A stretch of DNA of 64,000 bases, from contig JAPOVP010000169.1 in assembly GCA_026708085.1 (NCBI GenBank), forward strand, positions 1 to 64,000. Direction: 5' to 3'. Made by a program: the position numbers and the translations under genes. The first letter of the stretch is position 1. Each line of letters opens with the position of its first letter. The notes below the pieces were generated by a model. It searched no databases. It had not been told where the DNA came from and was given only the letters and a program-made list of their open reading frames with translations. The DNA comes from Caldilineaceae bacterium. Its GTDB lineage: Bacteria; Chloroflexota; Anaerolineae; Caldilineales; Caldilineaceae. Below, piece after piece: positions 29,301 to 40,126 of this stretch.

Positions 29301-31194
29301 CAACGGCGATTCGAAGAACAGCGCTATCAAGCAGGTGGCGTCCGCCCGCTTCGGCGTCACCAGCAACTATCTTGTCAATGCCAGAGAGTTGCAGATCAAG
29401 ATGGCGCAGGGCGCCAAGCCGGGCGAGGGGGGCCAGCTGCCCGGCAAGAAGGTTTATCCGTGGATTGCTGAGGTGCGTCACTCAACTCCGGGTGTCGGGC
29501 TGATTTCGCCCCCGCCGCACCATGACATCTATTCTATCGAAGACCTGGCCGAGTTGATCCACGACCTAAAGAACTCCAATCACCACGCCCGGATAAACGT
29601 CAAGCTGGTGTCGGAGGTTGGGGTCGGCACCGTAGCGGCCGGCGTAGCCAAGGGCCACGCGGACGTCATCCTGATCAGCGGCCATGACGGGGGGACGGGC
29701 GCATCGCCGCAGACGAGCATCAAGCATGCCGGTCTGCCCTGGGAGTTGGGCGTGGCCGAGACCCATCAGACACTGTTGATAAACAATCTGCGAAGCCGCG
29801 TGGTGGTCGAGACTGACGGCCAGCTCAAGACCGGACGGGACCTCGCAATTGCGGCCCTATTGGGCGCGGAGGAGTACGGCTTTGCCACGAGCCCGCTCGT
29901 GGCTTTGGGCTGCATCATGATGCGCGTCTGTCATCTGGACACGTGCCCTGTAGGGGTCGCAACGCAGAACCCCGAATTGCGAAAGATGTTTACCGGCGAC
30001 CCGCAGCACGTTGTCAATTTCATGTACTTTATCGCCCAGGAGTTGCGGGAGTACATGGCAAAGCTAGGATTCCGTACCGTGAATGAGATGGTCGGGCGGA
30101 CTGACCGACTGGAGGCGCCGCATTCGATTGAACACTGGAAGGCGCAGGGCATCGACTTGACGGCAATCTTGCACCGGCCGGATGTACCGGAGGACTGGGG
30201 GCGCTATTGCCAGATTAACCAGGATCACGGTCTGGACAAGGCGTTGGACAACACGACTTTGCTGGAACTGTGCATGCCGGCACTTGAAAACAGCGTGGAA
30301 GTTGTGCAGAGAGTTCAATCGGGACAGGGAGATGACGAGCAAGAGGGCACCTTAAGGCGTGTCAAAGCGACTCTTCCCATACACAACACGAACCGGGTTG
30401 TCGGTACGATTACAGGCAGTGAAATCACCCGCCGCTTCGGACCTGACGGGCTTCCCGAAGACTCGATTCAATTGCATTTCCAGGGTGCGGCCGGCCAGAG
30501 TTTCGGGGCGTTCATTCCCGAAGGCATGACGCTGGAGCTTGAGGGCGACGGCAATGATTATTTCGGCAAGGGCCTTTCGGGCGGCAAGATTATTGCATAC
30601 CCGCCTTACGGCTCGACGTTCAAAGCCGAAGACAACATCATCATCGGCAACGTTGCCTTCTACGGTGCGACCAGCGGCCAAGCCTACATTCGCGGCATGG
30701 CGGGCGAGCGCTTCTGTGTTCGCAATTCGGGAATGCATGCCGTCATTGAGGGCGTGGGCGACCACGGTTGCGAATACATGACGGGCGGCCGTGTGGTTGT
30801 ATTGGGGCGTACTGGGCGGAACTTTGCCGCGGGCATGTCCGGCGGTATCGCCTATGTGCTTGATGAAAAACGGGTAGACGGTGTCCACTTCGACAAGCGC
30901 GTGAATCTGGAGATGGTTGAAATCGGGAAACTCGAAGACCCGGATGAGATTGCCGAAGTTCGAGAAATGGTCCAGCGCCACTATGCCTATACCAACTCGG
31001 AAGTGGCCGGGCAGATCCTTTCGGATTGGGACAGCTACGTAAGCAAGTTTGTGAAAGTGATGCCGAAAGACTATAAGCGCATGCTGCAGTGTCTCGCCGA
31101 AGTAGAGGCGATGGGTCTCAAGGGGGCGGAGGCAATGATGGCCGCGTTTGAGCGCAACAGCCAAGACCTGGCGGCGCGCGTAAGCGGGAACTGA
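26374..31194 (+). CDS. gltB: Glutamate synthase large subunit
   Basis: 1606 residues. Makes glutamate from glutamine and 2-oxoglutarate. Cys38 in [10 protein letters not shown] is the N-terminal amidotransferase nucleophile, exposed after removal of a 37-residue propeptide. The FMN barrel and the 3Fe-4S ligands Cys1180, Cys1186 and Cys1191 ([16 protein letters not shown]) are present, followed by the C-terminal beta-helix ([12 protein letters not shown]). A very strong AGGAGGTGA precedes the ATG. It is first in a long operon feeding amino-group supply to the BCAA genes downstream. Confidence 0.96.
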   Translation: MSDMKLSSSCCHDSTPHSLAGLPAKQGLYDPRYEHDACGVGFVVNIKGEKSNAIVSQGLEVLLNLAHRGACGCEPNTGDGAGVLMQMPDKFMRKVAGEEGIELPPVGDYAVGMIFLPPRGDYRFLCEQLLERIVRSEGQTVLGWRTVPTANDEIGHTARLGEPVVRQIFIGRNPNRLTGNDDLSFERKLYVIRKQAENRIRYSQLREGDAFYVASLSSRTVVYKGMLMAPQVKGFYPDLLDKDMESALIVIHSRFSTNTFPSWERAHPYRYMIHNGEINTLRGNENWMYARQSQFESELFGNDIKKILPIIHDDGSDSAKFDETLEFLYLSGRSLPHAMMMMIPEPWSQHETMSDEKRAFYEYHSTMMEPWDGPASMVFTDGTIVGAVLDRNGLRPSRYCVTKDDMVVMASEVGVLPMEPDRVLKKARLEPGRMFLVDTSQGRIISDEELKETMASAHPYREWLDEHLVSLDEIPQPEAEVPGVDHRTMLERQQIFGYTFEQLRILMAPMATDGVEALGAMGNDTPAAALSNHSQLLYNYFKQLFAQVTNPPIDAIREELITATEVMMGTELNLLETKPENCHQLKLRQPILTNEELAKIRHIESSSAEGFRTKTLPILFDVHGGRDALEKALEDLFQAATEAIEEGFNILILSDRGVGPGIAPIPALLATSGLHHHLIRNETRTRTALVVESGEPREVHHLSLLIGFGATAVNPYLALETLDQMIQDRLLVDIDHKTAIYNYVKAAMKGVVKVLSKMGISTIQSYCGAQIFEALGLSQRLVDKYFTWTSSRVEGIGLSEIFDEIRIRHDRAYPVRLYAQSESNGHGLVALKPEVSAANDNGHGGQLLSPGGDYQWRKDGELHLFNPRTVHLLQKATRDNDYESFKAYTKDIDQMNKEWCNLRGLLDFDFDGAESIPIEEVEPVESICKRFKTGAMSYGSISKEAHETLAIAMNRIGGRSNTGEGGEDPARYILEPNGDSKNSAIKQVASARFGVTSNYLVNARELQIKMAQGAKPGEGGQLPGKKVYPWIAEVRHSTPGVGLISPPPHHDIYSIEDLAELIHDLKNSNHHARINVKLVSEVGVGTVAAGVAKGHADVILISGHDGGTGASPQTSIKHAGLPWELGVAETHQTLLINNLRSRVVVETDGQLKTGRDLAIAALLGAEEYGFATSPLVALGCIMMRVCHLDTCPVGVATQNPELRKMFTGDPQHVVNFMYFIAQELREYMAKLGFRTVNEMVGRTDRLEAPHSIEHWKAQGIDLTAILHRPDVPEDWGRYCQINQDHGLDKALDNTTLLELCMPALENSVEVVQRVQSGQGDDEQEGTLRRVKATLPIHNTNRVVGTITGSEITRRFGPDGLPEDSIQLHFQGAAGQSFGAFIPEGMTLELEGDGNDYFGKGLSGGKIIAYPPYGSTFKAEDNIIIGNVAFYGATSGQAYIRGMAGERFCVRNSGMHAVIEGVGDHGCEYMTGGRVVVLGRTGRNFAAGMSGGIAYVLDEKRVDGVHFDKRVNLEMVEIGKLEDPDEIAEVREMVQRHYAYTNSEVAGQILSDWDSYVSKFVKVMPKDYKRMLQCLAEVEAMGLKGAEAMMAAFERNSQDLAARVSGN

Positions 31195-31271
31195 GCAGTG
31201 CTTAACAGAGTACATCGAACCGGTATTGCGCGTTAACCCTTTCCACGCAATACGCAGTCAGGAGATTTCGA

Positions 31272-32771
31272 ATGGGTAAACCAACCGGCTTTCTTGAATT
31301 CGAGCGGCAGCCATTTCCGGAACGCGCGCCCCTTGAACGAATTCAGGATTGGGACGAATTTCATCTACATCTGTCGACGGAGGATCTGCAGGAGCAGGGC
31401 GCCCGGTGCATGGACTGCGGCATCCCGTTTTGCCACACGGGTACGATGCCGGAGGGCGGCTGCCCCATCAACAACTTGATCCCTGAGTGGAATGATCTAG
31501 TCTATCAGAATCGCTGGCGCGAGGCGTTGGACAGGCTGCACGCAACCAACAATTTCCCTGAATTTACCGGTCGCGTCTGCCCGGCCCCGTGCGAAGGCTC
31601 GTGCACATTGGGCATTATCGAGCCGCCGGTAACGATTAAGAGCATCGAATGCGCGATCATCGACCGGGGATTTGAAGAGGGCTGGGTGGTAGCACAACCG
31701 CCCGTGGTGCGCACGGGCAAGAAAGTAGCCGTTGTGGGATCGGGGCCGGCGGGGCTTGCCTGCGCCGACCAGCTCAACAGTGCCGGCCATTCGGTCACCG
31801 TTTATGAACGGGCGGACCGCATCGGCGGGCTGCTGATGTACGGCATCCCCAACATGAAGCTGGAGAAGGAGCGCGTTGAGCAGCGGGTCGATCTGATGCG
31901 GGCTGAAGGCGTTACTTTCATTACAAACTGCGAAGTCGGAAGAGACATTCTTGCCGACAGTCTGCTGGAAGAGAACGATGCGATAGTGCTCTGCGGCGGT
32001 GCGACCAATCCGCGCGATCTGCCTATTGAGGGCCGGGAGTTGGAGGGCATTCATTTTGCCATGGAGTTCCTGCACGGCAATACGAAGCAGCTGCTGGATG
32101 GCAAATACGGCGAAGTTCCGGGCGAAGGCTTCAGTTATCCGTTTATATCGGCTGAGGGAAAGGACGTCATAGTGATTGGCGGCGGCGACACGGGCAACGA
32201 TTGCCTAGGTACGTCGATGCGACACGGGTGCAATAGTGTCAGCATGTTTGAGATCTTGCCGCAGCCGCCTCCGGAACGGGCTGCAAGCAATCCCTGGCCG
32301 GAGTGGCCTAACATTTTTCGCGTGGACTACGGCCACGCCGAAGCGGCAGCCCGCTTTGGCGCAGACCCGCGCACTTTCGAAATCAGCACCAAGAGGTTCG
32401 TAGGCGACGAAAGCGGCCGACTGAAGGAACTCCACACTGTCCTGATCGAATGGTTGCCAAGCGTAAACGGTGCTCGCCCCGAAATGCGCGAAGTGCCCGG
32501 CAGCGAAAAGGTGTGGCCGGCCCAGCTGGTACTGCTGGCGATGGGCTTCCTTGGCCCGGAGAATCCCGTGCTGGATCAGTTGGGCGTCAAAAGAGATGCC
32601 CGCTCCAATGCCCAGGCTGAGTACGGGAAGTTTGCCACCAGCGTCCCGGGCGTCTTTGCCGCCGGCGACATGCGACGCGGGCAGAGCCTGGTCGTGTGGG
32701 CAATCAACGAAGGGCGCGGCGCGGCGCGAGAGTGCGACCGGTACCTGATGGGCGAAACGAGCCTTCCGTAA
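31272..32771 (+). CDS. gltD: Glutamate synthase small subunit
   Basis: 499 residues. The NADPH-oxidising FAD subunit that passes electrons to GltB. Cys clusters [14 protein letters not shown] and [12 protein letters not shown] hold [4Fe-4S] centres, with [15 protein letters not shown] for FAD and [11 protein letters not shown] for NADPH. AGGAG lies before the ATG. It is 77 bp after gltB and 48 bp before leuC. Confidence 0.95.
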   Translation: MGKPTGFLEFERQPFPERAPLERIQDWDEFHLHLSTEDLQEQGARCMDCGIPFCHTGTMPEGGCPINNLIPEWNDLVYQNRWREALDRLHATNNFPEFTGRVCPAPCEGSCTLGIIEPPVTIKSIECAIIDRGFEEGWVVAQPPVVRTGKKVAVVGSGPAGLACADQLNSAGHSVTVYERADRIGGLLMYGIPNMKLEKERVEQRVDLMRAEGVTFITNCEVGRDILADSLLEENDAIVLCGGATNPRDLPIEGRELEGIHFAMEFLHGNTKQLLDGKYGEVPGEGFSYPFISAEGKDVIVIGGGDTGNDCLGTSMRHGCNSVSMFEILPQPPPERAASNPWPEWPNIFRVDYGHAEAAARFGADPRTFEISTKRFVGDESGRLKELHTVLIEWLPSVNGARPEMREVPGSEKVWPAQLVLLAMGFLGPENPVLDQLGVKRDARSNAQAEYGKFATSVPGVFAAGDMRRGQSLVVWAINEGRGAARECDRYLMGETSLP

Positions 32772-32819
32772 GCAGGAAGACCCCGGAATTGCAAGAAAAC
32801 TTAGGCTAGGAAAGGTAGA

Positions 32820-34223
32820 ATGGGAAAGACGCTGTTCGAAAAGATTTGGGATGCGCACGTAATTGCGCAGGACGAGGGCGCGCCCGCCGTGCTCTACATC
32901 GATGCACACCTGGTGCACGAAGTCACCTCTCCCCAGGCGTTTGCCACTCTTCGCGAACGGGGCCTGCCAGTGCGCCGGCCGGACAAGACTTTTGCCACGA
33001 TGGACCATGCCATCCCCACGCGAATAGGGGCGGTCGAGACGGACTGGCCGGAAGACGCGGCTACCCAGGTTCGCGCATTACGCACGAATTGCGATGAGTT
33101 CGACGTTCCTCTCTTCGATATCGAGGGAGACATCCAGGGCATCGTCCATGTCATCGGACCTGAGCTAGGCGTCACCCAGCCGGGCATGACGATCGTATGC
33201 GGGGACAGCCACACCAGTACTCACGGCGCTTTCGGGGCGCTGGCGTTCGGTATCGGTACCAGCGAGGTCGGCCACGTTCTGGCGACGCAGTGCCTTTTGC
33301 AGAAGAAGGCGATGACCTTCGCGATAAACGTTGAAGGCTCCCTGGGTGTTGGCGTCACAGCCAAGGACATCATTCTCGCCATCATCGCCAAGAATGGCGC
33401 CGGCGGCGGCGTTGGCTACGTCTTTGAATATCGCGGAGAGGCTATCCGTGCTCTGGACATGGCCAGCCGCATGACCGTCTGCAATATGAGCATTGAGGGC
33501 GGCGCGCGAGCCGGCCTGATTGCGCCCGACGAGACCACATTCGAATACATCAAGGGCCGTACCTATGCGCCCAAAGGCGAGGCCTGGGACAAGGCCGTTG
33601 CCCACTGGCGCACTTTGAAGACCGACAGTGATGCCGTCTTCGACCGAGAGTTGACGCTTGACGCATCCGCGCTCGAGCCCATGGTGACATACGGCACCAA
33701 CCCCGGCATGGGCGTTTCGGTCACGCAACGCGTACCCAGAGCGAGCGACCTTGAGGACGCCGCCGAACGGCGCAGTCTGCAGAACGCTCTCGAATATATG
33801 GGCCTGAGTGAAGGCCAGCCGATTGAAGGCCAACCGATTGACATCGTATTCATCGGCTCGTGCACGAACAGCCGCATCGAAGACCTGCGTGCGGCGGCGG
33901 CGATTGCCAAAGGCCGAAGCGTCCCCGGCCATGTTGAGGCGCTTGTTGTTCCCGGGTCTAAGGCGGTCAAAGCGCAGGCCGAAGCTGAGGGCCTTGACCG
34001 CATTTTCAGTGAAGCCGGATTTGAATGGCGGGGGGCAGGCTGCAGCATGTGCCTGGCGATGAATGACGACAAGGCCGGGGAAGGAAAGTATGTTGCCAGC
34101 ACCAGCAACCGAAACTTCATGGGCAGGCAGGGGCCGGGAAGCCGTTCGCTGCTGATGAGCCCTATCATGGCCGCGGCGGCCGCTGTCAACGGCCGCGTCA
34201 CTGATGTGCGGGAGATCCTCTGA
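32820..34223 (+). CDS. leuC: Isopropylmalate isomerase large subunit
   Basis: 467 residues, full family length. Together with LeuD it isomerises 2- to 3-isopropylmalate. The iron-sulfur Cys motifs [11 protein letters not shown] and GCSMCLAMN, and [23 protein letters not shown], are intact. AGGAAAGG precedes the ATG. Its stop overlaps the leuD start (TGATG). Longer than and distinct from the lysT copy at 1654. Confidence 0.95.
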   Translation: MGKTLFEKIWDAHVIAQDEGAPAVLYIDAHLVHEVTSPQAFATLRERGLPVRRPDKTFATMDHAIPTRIGAVETDWPEDAATQVRALRTNCDEFDVPLFDIEGDIQGIVHVIGPELGVTQPGMTIVCGDSHTSTHGAFGALAFGIGTSEVGHVLATQCLLQKKAMTFAINVEGSLGVGVTAKDIILAIIAKNGAGGGVGYVFEYRGEAIRALDMASRMTVCNMSIEGGARAGLIAPDETTFEYIKGRTYAPKGEAWDKAVAHWRTLKTDSDAVFDRELTLDASALEPMVTYGTNPGMGVSVTQRVPRASDLEDAAERRSLQNALEYMGLSEGQPIEGQPIDIVFIGSCTNSRIEDLRAAAAIAKGRSVPGHVEALVVPGSKAVKAQAEAEGLDRIFSEAGFEWRGAGCSMCLAMNDDKAGEGKYVASTSNRNFMGRQGPGSRSLLMSPIMAAAAAVNGRVTDVREIL

Positions 34224-34840
34224 TGCAACCCTTCACCACGCTGACATCAACCGCACTGCCGTTGCGCACAGAAAACGTGGACACCGACCAGATCATTCCC
34301 GCGCGATATCTTACGGCCGTCACGCAGGAGGGAATGGGCGACGGACTTTTTTCATGGTGGCGCTACGCCCGCGACGGCAGCCCTAACTCCGACTTCGTTC
34401 TCAATCAACCCCAGTTCCAAGGCTCTGAAATCCTCGTCGCAGGCCGCAATTTCGGTATCGGATCCAGCCGTGAACATGCCGTATGGGCGCTCACACAGTA
34501 CGGTTTCCGAGCGGTTATTTCGCCGGCGTTTGCCGACATTTTCTACAATAACAGCCTGAAGAACGGGCTCCTGCCTATCAGGTTGCCTGAAGAGACTGTC
34601 GCCCGTCTTCTCGACCTGGTCGAGGAAGTTCCGCATACGAGCGTTTTCATCGACCTGCCAAACCAGACAGTCGCTCTACCTGACCTTGACAGCGGTACAG
34701 CGGGGGAGACGGAAGGTCCCTGGTCATTTGACATTGACCCTTTCCGTAAGCAGTGTCTCCTGCGCGGCTTGGATGACCTCGGCTATCTTCTGGACAAGGA
34801 GGAGCAGATAAGCGCCTTCGAGGCCGCGGCGTCGATTTGA
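34223..34840 (+). CDS. leuD: Isopropylmalate isomerase small subunit
   Basis: 205 residues, the bacterial LeuD length. NVDTDQIIPARYL near the N-terminus and GRNFGIGSSREHAVWAL are the conserved substrate-binding regions. The start shares a base with the leuC stop codon, so the two subunits are translationally coupled. Confidence 0.95.
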   Translation: MQPFTTLTSTALPLRTENVDTDQIIPARYLTAVTQEGMGDGLFSWWRYARDGSPNSDFVLNQPQFQGSEILVAGRNFGIGSSREHAVWALTQYGFRAVISPAFADIFYNNSLKNGLLPIRLPEETVARLLDLVEEVPHTSVFIDLPNQTVALPDLDSGTAGETEGPWSFDIDPFRKQCLLRGLDDLGYLLDKEEQISAFEAAASI

Positions 34841-34929
34841 CCGTTCTCGATCGAACGCTGTGCGGGCCGATAGTTCAGGCCCATGCAGGGGCAGATCGAA
34901 AGCTGGGCCAAGGAAAGGGGAAGAAGCGG

Positions 34930-35736
34930 ATGACATCGGGGGCGTCTCCGGCGGATGGCAAGAGCGCGGTGTGGAAAGAACCCTCTCTCGTAGACAGCTA
35001 CCTTCGCAGAGTGCGCAAGGGCATTCCTCTCGCACAGATCCAGTTGGACGTGATGATGCGGGTAATCGCCGGGCCGGAGGAAGACCAGGCCCAGGGTGAG
35101 CGGCCCGTTCAGAGTTTCCTGGACTTGGGATGCGGAGACGGCATCCTGGCGGCCACTATCCTGGCGAAGTATCCAAGCGCCAGAGGGACATTAGTTGATT
35201 TCTCAACCGCGATGCTCCAGGCGGCCTTGACCAATCTGCAGGAATACAGCAGGTCACTTCACGTTTCGTCTACTGACTACACCGACCCCTCGTGGTTCGA
35301 TATTATCTCCGCGCACGCGCCATTTGACGTGGTCGTATCGGGCTTTTCCATTCACCATCAGTCGGACCAGATCAAGCGCCAAGTCTATATCGACATATTC
35401 GACCTGCTTATACCTGGTGGTGTTTTCGTGAACGTAGAGCACGTTTCTTCGCCGACGCCCCGAATCGAAGCGCTCTATGACGACTATTTCATCGACAGTC
35501 TTTGGGCGAATCAACTTACAGAAGGGGACGGCCAGACTCGCAACCAGGTTGCGACCGCCTATCACGGCAGGGAAGACAAGCAGGCCAACATTCTGGCCCC
35601 CGTAGAGTCTCAGTGTGAATGGCTGCGCGAAATCGGATTTGAGGATGTTGATTGCTATTTCAAAATCTTCGAACTGGCCGTCTTCGGGGGCAAGCGTCCC
35701 CTCACGGCCCCCGACGACATCGACTACCCGGAGTAG
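34930..35736 (+). CDS. Class I SAM-dependent methyltransferase
   Basis: 268 residues from ATG 34930, preceded by AAAGGGGAAGAA; a TTG at 34837 overlapping the leuD stop would add 31 residues. FLDLGCGDGILAATIL is motif I for SAM binding, and LVDFSTAML holds the acidic ribose-binding residue. The overall layout resembles CmoA/UbiE-type small-molecule or carboxy-SAM enzymes, but the acceptor cannot be told. It interrupts the otherwise contiguous leuCD-leuB order, which makes a link to this operon unexpected. Confidence 0.75.
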   Translation: MTSGASPADGKSAVWKEPSLVDSYLRRVRKGIPLAQIQLDVMMRVIAGPEEDQAQGERPVQSFLDLGCGDGILAATILAKYPSARGTLVDFSTAMLQAALTNLQEYSRSLHVSSTDYTDPSWFDIISAHAPFDVVVSGFSIHHQSDQIKRQVYIDIFDLLIPGGVFVNVEHVSSPTPRIEALYDDYFIDSLWANQLTEGDGQTRNQVATAYHGREDKQANILAPVESQCEWLREIGFEDVDCYFKIFELAVFGGKRPLTAPDDIDYPE

Positions 35737-35941
35737 CTGAGGAGGGTCATTGGTCGATACACACGGCGCTGCCGCCTTGTGCTGAGGGCATGGATCAAGG
35801 TAACTGAAGGACCGTTCGACATATAGTTGGCAGGCGCACGGCAGGAGAAGGTAGAACCTCAGCCCTGCGGGAGCATTTTCAACCCCCTTAATGGACAGGG
35901 ACTTACTAACAGGAAGCGGGACCGCAGAAGGAAAACAACGC

Positions 35942-37030
35942 ATGGATGCAACTATTGTCATTTTGGATGGCGACGGAATCGGCCCCGAGGTAACGGCGGA
36001 GGCAAAGAAGGTATTAGCAGCGGTAGCCGACCGGTTCGGCCACGACTTTGGCTTTGACCATCAACAGATCGGCGGACGCTCCATCGATGAATTGGGCACC
36101 AGTTTGCCCTACGAAACAGTCGAAGCGGCCTCGGGAGCCGAGGCTGTCCTGCTTGGCGCAGTGGGGGGTCCGAAATGGGACGACCCGAGCCTACCAGACA
36201 GGCCGGAACGCGGCGTACTTGCCTTGCGAAAAAGCCTGGACCTCTTCGCCAACCTGCGCCCCGTAAAACTCCAGCCACAGCTTCTTTCCGCCAGCACGAT
36301 CAAGGAGGAGACGCTGGAAGGTGTCGATCTTCTCGTCGTGCGCGAGTTGACCGGAGGCATCTACTTCGGCGAGCGCAAAGAGCCCGAAGACAACTACGAA
36401 GCCTACGACACAATGCTATACACCAGGCCGGAGATCGATCGCGTCGTCCGGCTGGCCGCGGATTCGGCCATGGAGCGAAAGCGCCGTCTTGCCAGCGTGG
36501 ACAAGTTCAACGTTCTCGCATCCTCCCGTCTGTGGCGTAGAGTGGCCACCGAGGCGCTCGCCGACTACCCCGAACTTGAGGTCGAGCACATACTGGTGGA
36601 CGCCATGGCAATGCACCTGATCCGCCGGCCGGCCGATTTTGACGTGATCGTAGCCGGAAACCTGTTCGGAGACATACTCACAGACGAGGCGTCGATGCTT
36701 GCCGGTTCTATGGGCATGCTACCCTCGGCCAGCCTGGGTGACGTGAGCAACCGACACAACTTGCCCCTCGGCCTTTACGAGCCGATCCACGGCAGTGCAC
36801 CCGATATCGCCGGACAGGGCATCGCGAACCCACTGGCTGCGATTTTGAGCAGCGCCATGCTCCTCCGCCATAGTCTCGGGCTGGAGAAGGAAGCGGCGGC
36901 CGTCGAGGACGCCGTGGATGCCATTTTGGCTCTCGGTGTACGCACGCCTGACATCGCCCAGCCTGGAACGGAGACCGCGGGCACCGAGGTACTGGGGAAC
37001 CTCGTCGTGCAGGAAATCCGGAATCCGTAG
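35942..37030 (+). CDS. leuB: 3-isopropylmalate dehydrogenase
   Basis: 362 residues from ATG 35942. NAD-dependent oxidative decarboxylation of 3-isopropylmalate. GDGIGPEV, the substrate-binding [17 protein letters not shown], and MLPSASLGD with the [18 protein letters not shown] motif are typical of LeuB. No separate homoisocitrate dehydrogenase is in the window, so a second role in lysine synthesis is conceivable but unproven. A longer frame from 35891 is possible and less family-like. Confidence 0.93.
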   Translation: MDATIVILDGDGIGPEVTAEAKKVLAAVADRFGHDFGFDHQQIGGRSIDELGTSLPYETVEAASGAEAVLLGAVGGPKWDDPSLPDRPERGVLALRKSLDLFANLRPVKLQPQLLSASTIKEETLEGVDLLVVRELTGGIYFGERKEPEDNYEAYDTMLYTRPEIDRVVRLAADSAMERKRRLASVDKFNVLASSRLWRRVATEALADYPELEVEHILVDAMAMHLIRRPADFDVIVAGNLFGDILTDEASMLAGSMGMLPSASLGDVSNRHNLPLGLYEPIHGSAPDIAGQGIANPLAAILSSAMLLRHSLGLEKEAAAVEDAVDAILALGVRTPDIAQPGTETAGTEVLGNLVVQEIRNP

Positions 37031-37032
37031 CG

Positions 37033-37054
37033 CTGGCTCTACGCGCAGAGCCAG
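37033..37054 (+). other. Stable hairpin between leuB and ppc
   Basis: CTGGCTCT (37033-37040) and AGAGCCAG (37047-37054) pair perfectly around a six-base loop, three bases after the leuB stop. No T run follows, so it may be an mRNA 3'-end stabiliser or processing site and not an intrinsic terminator. Confidence 0.5.
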
Positions 37055-37143
37055 GCGTGGGCTGATGGCGGTACCCGGGCTGGTTCACCAAGAGAGATAG
37101 ATCAGTGGGCACCCGCTTAGCGTGAAGTCTGAGGAACAGCTGA

Positions 37144-40065
37144 ATGGCTACCGGGCCCAAGCAGAGGCAAATCGAGACAGGCGTTGAAGGCGAAAGTGGT
37201 AAAGGGACTGACCCAACTGACACCAGCCGCCGGTTGCGCTGGACGGTTCGCCAGCTCGGCAATCTTCTGGGGGAAACGATTGTTGAGCAGGAGGGCCAGC
37301 CAATCTTCGACCTGGTGGAAGATTTGCGTGCTCTCACCCGAGCCCAGCGCCAAGGAGACCGGGGCGCCGGCGCGAAGATCGAGCGGTTGACTGCCGACCT
37401 GGTCAGCGATCTCGACAGCACGCTCGGCGTGTTGAAAGCCTTCACCACGTATTTCCAGCTCGTAAACCTGGCCGAAGAGCAGCAGCGCGTGCGCGTCATT
37501 CGCCAACGTTCTGCCGAAGCTGAAGAGAACGATCGGCACATGCCCGAGACCATTGCGGCAGCTGTTACGAGGCTACGCAAAGGGGGGACGCCGCCTTCCG
37601 AAATGCAGCGTCTGCTCGACGAGATGCTGATCAAGCCCGTTTTCACGGCCCACCCGACCGAGGCCAAACGTCGGACAATCCTGCTCAAGCTGCTCGACCT
37701 TACCAGGCTGTTGCGCGAGTTGGACGCTCACGTACTTCTGCCAAGTGAAAGGGACGAAAACTGGAAGCAGATACGTGAAATCGTAGTGTCGCTGTGGCAG
37801 AGCGACGTCAACCGGGACCGGCGTCCAGACGTATTGGACGAGGTCCGGGAGGGTCTCTATTTTTTCGATACCACTCTTTTCGATCTGCTGCCGGACATTT
37901 ACGGCGAGTTGAGTCACGCACTGGAAGTCGGGTTTCCCGACATCCGTTTCAATGAAAGCGCGGAAGACGCTTCAGGCAGCCTGCCCACCTTCCTGCGCTA
38001 TGGTTCGTGGATCGGCGGGGACCGAGACGGCAATCCCTTTGTAACTCAGGATGTTACTGAAGACGCGCTGCGCCAGCAGAAGGAGCAGGCGCTCGAGCTC
38101 TACCGCCGCACTGTCGTCGGCATGTACGGGCATCTCAGTGTGGCCAATACACGCGGCGCCTTCTCCCAGGCGTTTCTCGACAGCCTGGCGAGGGATGTAG
38201 AACGCGCCCCGCCGGGCGAAAAGGATCGCCTGGACCGCTTTTCGCTGGAACCCTACCGGCAAAAGATGATCCTGATCTACCGGAGGCTAGGGGCGACACT
38301 GGCGCAGAACAGGGAAGCCTGGCAGGCGCAGCGCCCAGACCGGTGGGCCTACGCCAACGCCGGTGAGTTCATCACGGACCTGGAACTGATCCAAGAGAGT
38401 CTCCGCCAGAACAAGGGCGACCGGCTGGCTGATGGCCGGTTCGCGCGGCTCGTGCGGCAGGCGCGTATATTTGGCTTCCATCTGGCGTCAATGGACATAC
38501 GCCAGCACTCCGACCGCCACCGGGAGGCCGTCGCCGAACTGCTGCATCGCTACTACAGGCCGGAGGACCCGGATTTCGACTACCTGGAGCTGCCGGAAGA
38601 GGAGCGGACAAGGCTACTGGTTGAAGAAATCGCGAGCCCGCGTCCCCTTACTGCCCGCCTGCTCTATAGCACCGAAACGAACGAGACGGTCGCCCTATTC
38701 CGGCTAATCCGAAAGGCTCACGAGCGGATCGCGCCCGAGGCGGTCGGCGCCTATATCATCAGTATGACCACTTCCGTCAGCCACGTGCTGGAGGTGCTAT
38801 TGCTGGCCAAGGACGCCGGCCTTTTTGGTAAGATTGACATCGCGCCACTTTTTGAAACAATCGACGACCTTGTGGGCGCGCCCAGCGTCATGAGCGCGCT
38901 GTTCGAATCGCCGATCTACCGCAAGCACCTGGCCCTGCGCGACAACTGCCAGGAGATCATGATCGGCTATAGCGATTCGAACAAGGACGGCGGATACCTT
39001 CGATCCAGCTGGTCGCTCTATCAGGCCCAGGAAAAGCTGGCCAGCACCTGCAGCGCCTACTGCGTGAAACTGACTCTCTTCCACGGACGCGGGGGCTCCA
39101 TCGGACGCGGCGGAGGGCCTGCCAATCGCGCCATTCTCGCCCAGCCGCCGGGATCCGTTCAGGGGCGGATCAAGTTGACCGAACAGGGGGAGGTAATCAG
39201 CGCCCGCTACAGTAACCGGGCGATCGCAAAGCGTCATCTTGAGCAGTTGGTCAATGCCGTTCTGATTGCGAGCTGTGAAACTCATCATGGCCCACTGGCA
39301 GGGGAGTCGTTGAGCGAGAATTCACCTCACGCTGTCGACAAGAGCTGGGTGAACATCCTGACGGCGGCCAGCGAACGCTCTGAACGGAAGTACAGGACTC
39401 TGGTAGAGAATCCCGTTTTCCTGAGCTATTTTCACGAGGCGACGCCGATAGAACAGCTGGCCCAGATGAATATAGGCTCGCGGCCGGCCAAGCGACGTCA
39501 GACTGCGGAAATCTCGGATTTGCGGGCGATACCCTGGGTCTTCGCCTGGACACAGAGCCGGGTCAATTTGCCAGGATGGTACGGTCTGGGCACTGGCTTG
39601 CACGCTGAATCACATGAGCGGATTGCGGTTCTGCGGGAGATGTATCGCAAATGGGCCTTCTTTCGAACCGTCATCGACAGAGCGCAGCTGTCGATGCGCC
39701 GTGCGGATATGACAATCGCGGCGCTCTATGCGTCGCTGGCCGAGGATTCGACGCGTAGCGCAGTTTTCGGGGAAATCACGGAGGAGTTCAGGAGGACGGA
39801 GAGGCTCATTTTGGGCATAACGGGCCAGCGTGCACTACTGGACAACGAGCCCTGGCTGCAGCGCAGTATCAATCTGCGCAATCCATACGTCGATCCGCTC
39901 AACTATATCCAGGTTGCGTTGCTCAATAAACAGCGAAGTAGCCCAAAAGAGATGCTAAAGAATGGACAGGCAGGCGCCGAACCAGACGAGGAGGACCCGC
40001 GTCTGCGACAGGCTATTCTGCTGTCCATCAACGGAATTGCTGCCGGTTTGCAGGCGACGGGCTGA
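37144..40065 (+). CDS. ppc: Phosphoenolpyruvate carboxylase
   Basis: 973 residues. Carboxylates PEP to oxaloacetate to refill the TCA cycle. The catalytic His170 lies in FTAHPTEAKRRT. GGDRDGNPFVT, GYSDSNKDGGYLRSSW and FHGRGGSIGRGGGPA, the other signature loops, are intact, and the C-terminus ends with the expected short Gly tail. GAGGAA precedes the ATG. Placement between leuB and cimA ties carbon supply to amino-acid synthesis. Confidence 0.96.
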   Translation: MATGPKQRQIETGVEGESGKGTDPTDTSRRLRWTVRQLGNLLGETIVEQEGQPIFDLVEDLRALTRAQRQGDRGAGAKIERLTADLVSDLDSTLGVLKAFTTYFQLVNLAEEQQRVRVIRQRSAEAEENDRHMPETIAAAVTRLRKGGTPPSEMQRLLDEMLIKPVFTAHPTEAKRRTILLKLLDLTRLLRELDAHVLLPSERDENWKQIREIVVSLWQSDVNRDRRPDVLDEVREGLYFFDTTLFDLLPDIYGELSHALEVGFPDIRFNESAEDASGSLPTFLRYGSWIGGDRDGNPFVTQDVTEDALRQQKEQALELYRRTVVGMYGHLSVANTRGAFSQAFLDSLARDVERAPPGEKDRLDRFSLEPYRQKMILIYRRLGATLAQNREAWQAQRPDRWAYANAGEFITDLELIQESLRQNKGDRLADGRFARLVRQARIFGFHLASMDIRQHSDRHREAVAELLHRYYRPEDPDFDYLELPEEERTRLLVEEIASPRPLTARLLYSTETNETVALFRLIRKAHERIAPEAVGAYIISMTTSVSHVLEVLLLAKDAGLFGKIDIAPLFETIDDLVGAPSVMSALFESPIYRKHLALRDNCQEIMIGYSDSNKDGGYLRSSWSLYQAQEKLASTCSAYCVKLTLFHGRGGSIGRGGGPANRAILAQPPGSVQGRIKLTEQGEVISARYSNRAIAKRHLEQLVNAVLIASCETHHGPLAGESLSENSPHAVDKSWVNILTAASERSERKYRTLVENPVFLSYFHEATPIEQLAQMNIGSRPAKRRQTAEISDLRAIPWVFAWTQSRVNLPGWYGLGTGLHAESHERIAVLREMYRKWAFFRTVIDRAQLSMRRADMTIAALYASLAEDSTRSAVFGEITEEFRRTERLILGITGQRALLDNEPWLQRSINLRNPYVDPLNYIQVALLNKQRSSPKEMLKNGQAGAEPDEEDPRLRQAILLSINGIAAGLQATG

Positions 40066-40126
40066 TTCGGGTCAGATCCGCAGGACCTAAGGCAAACCGG
40101 GCAGCCACTACAGCGACAGAAGTGTA

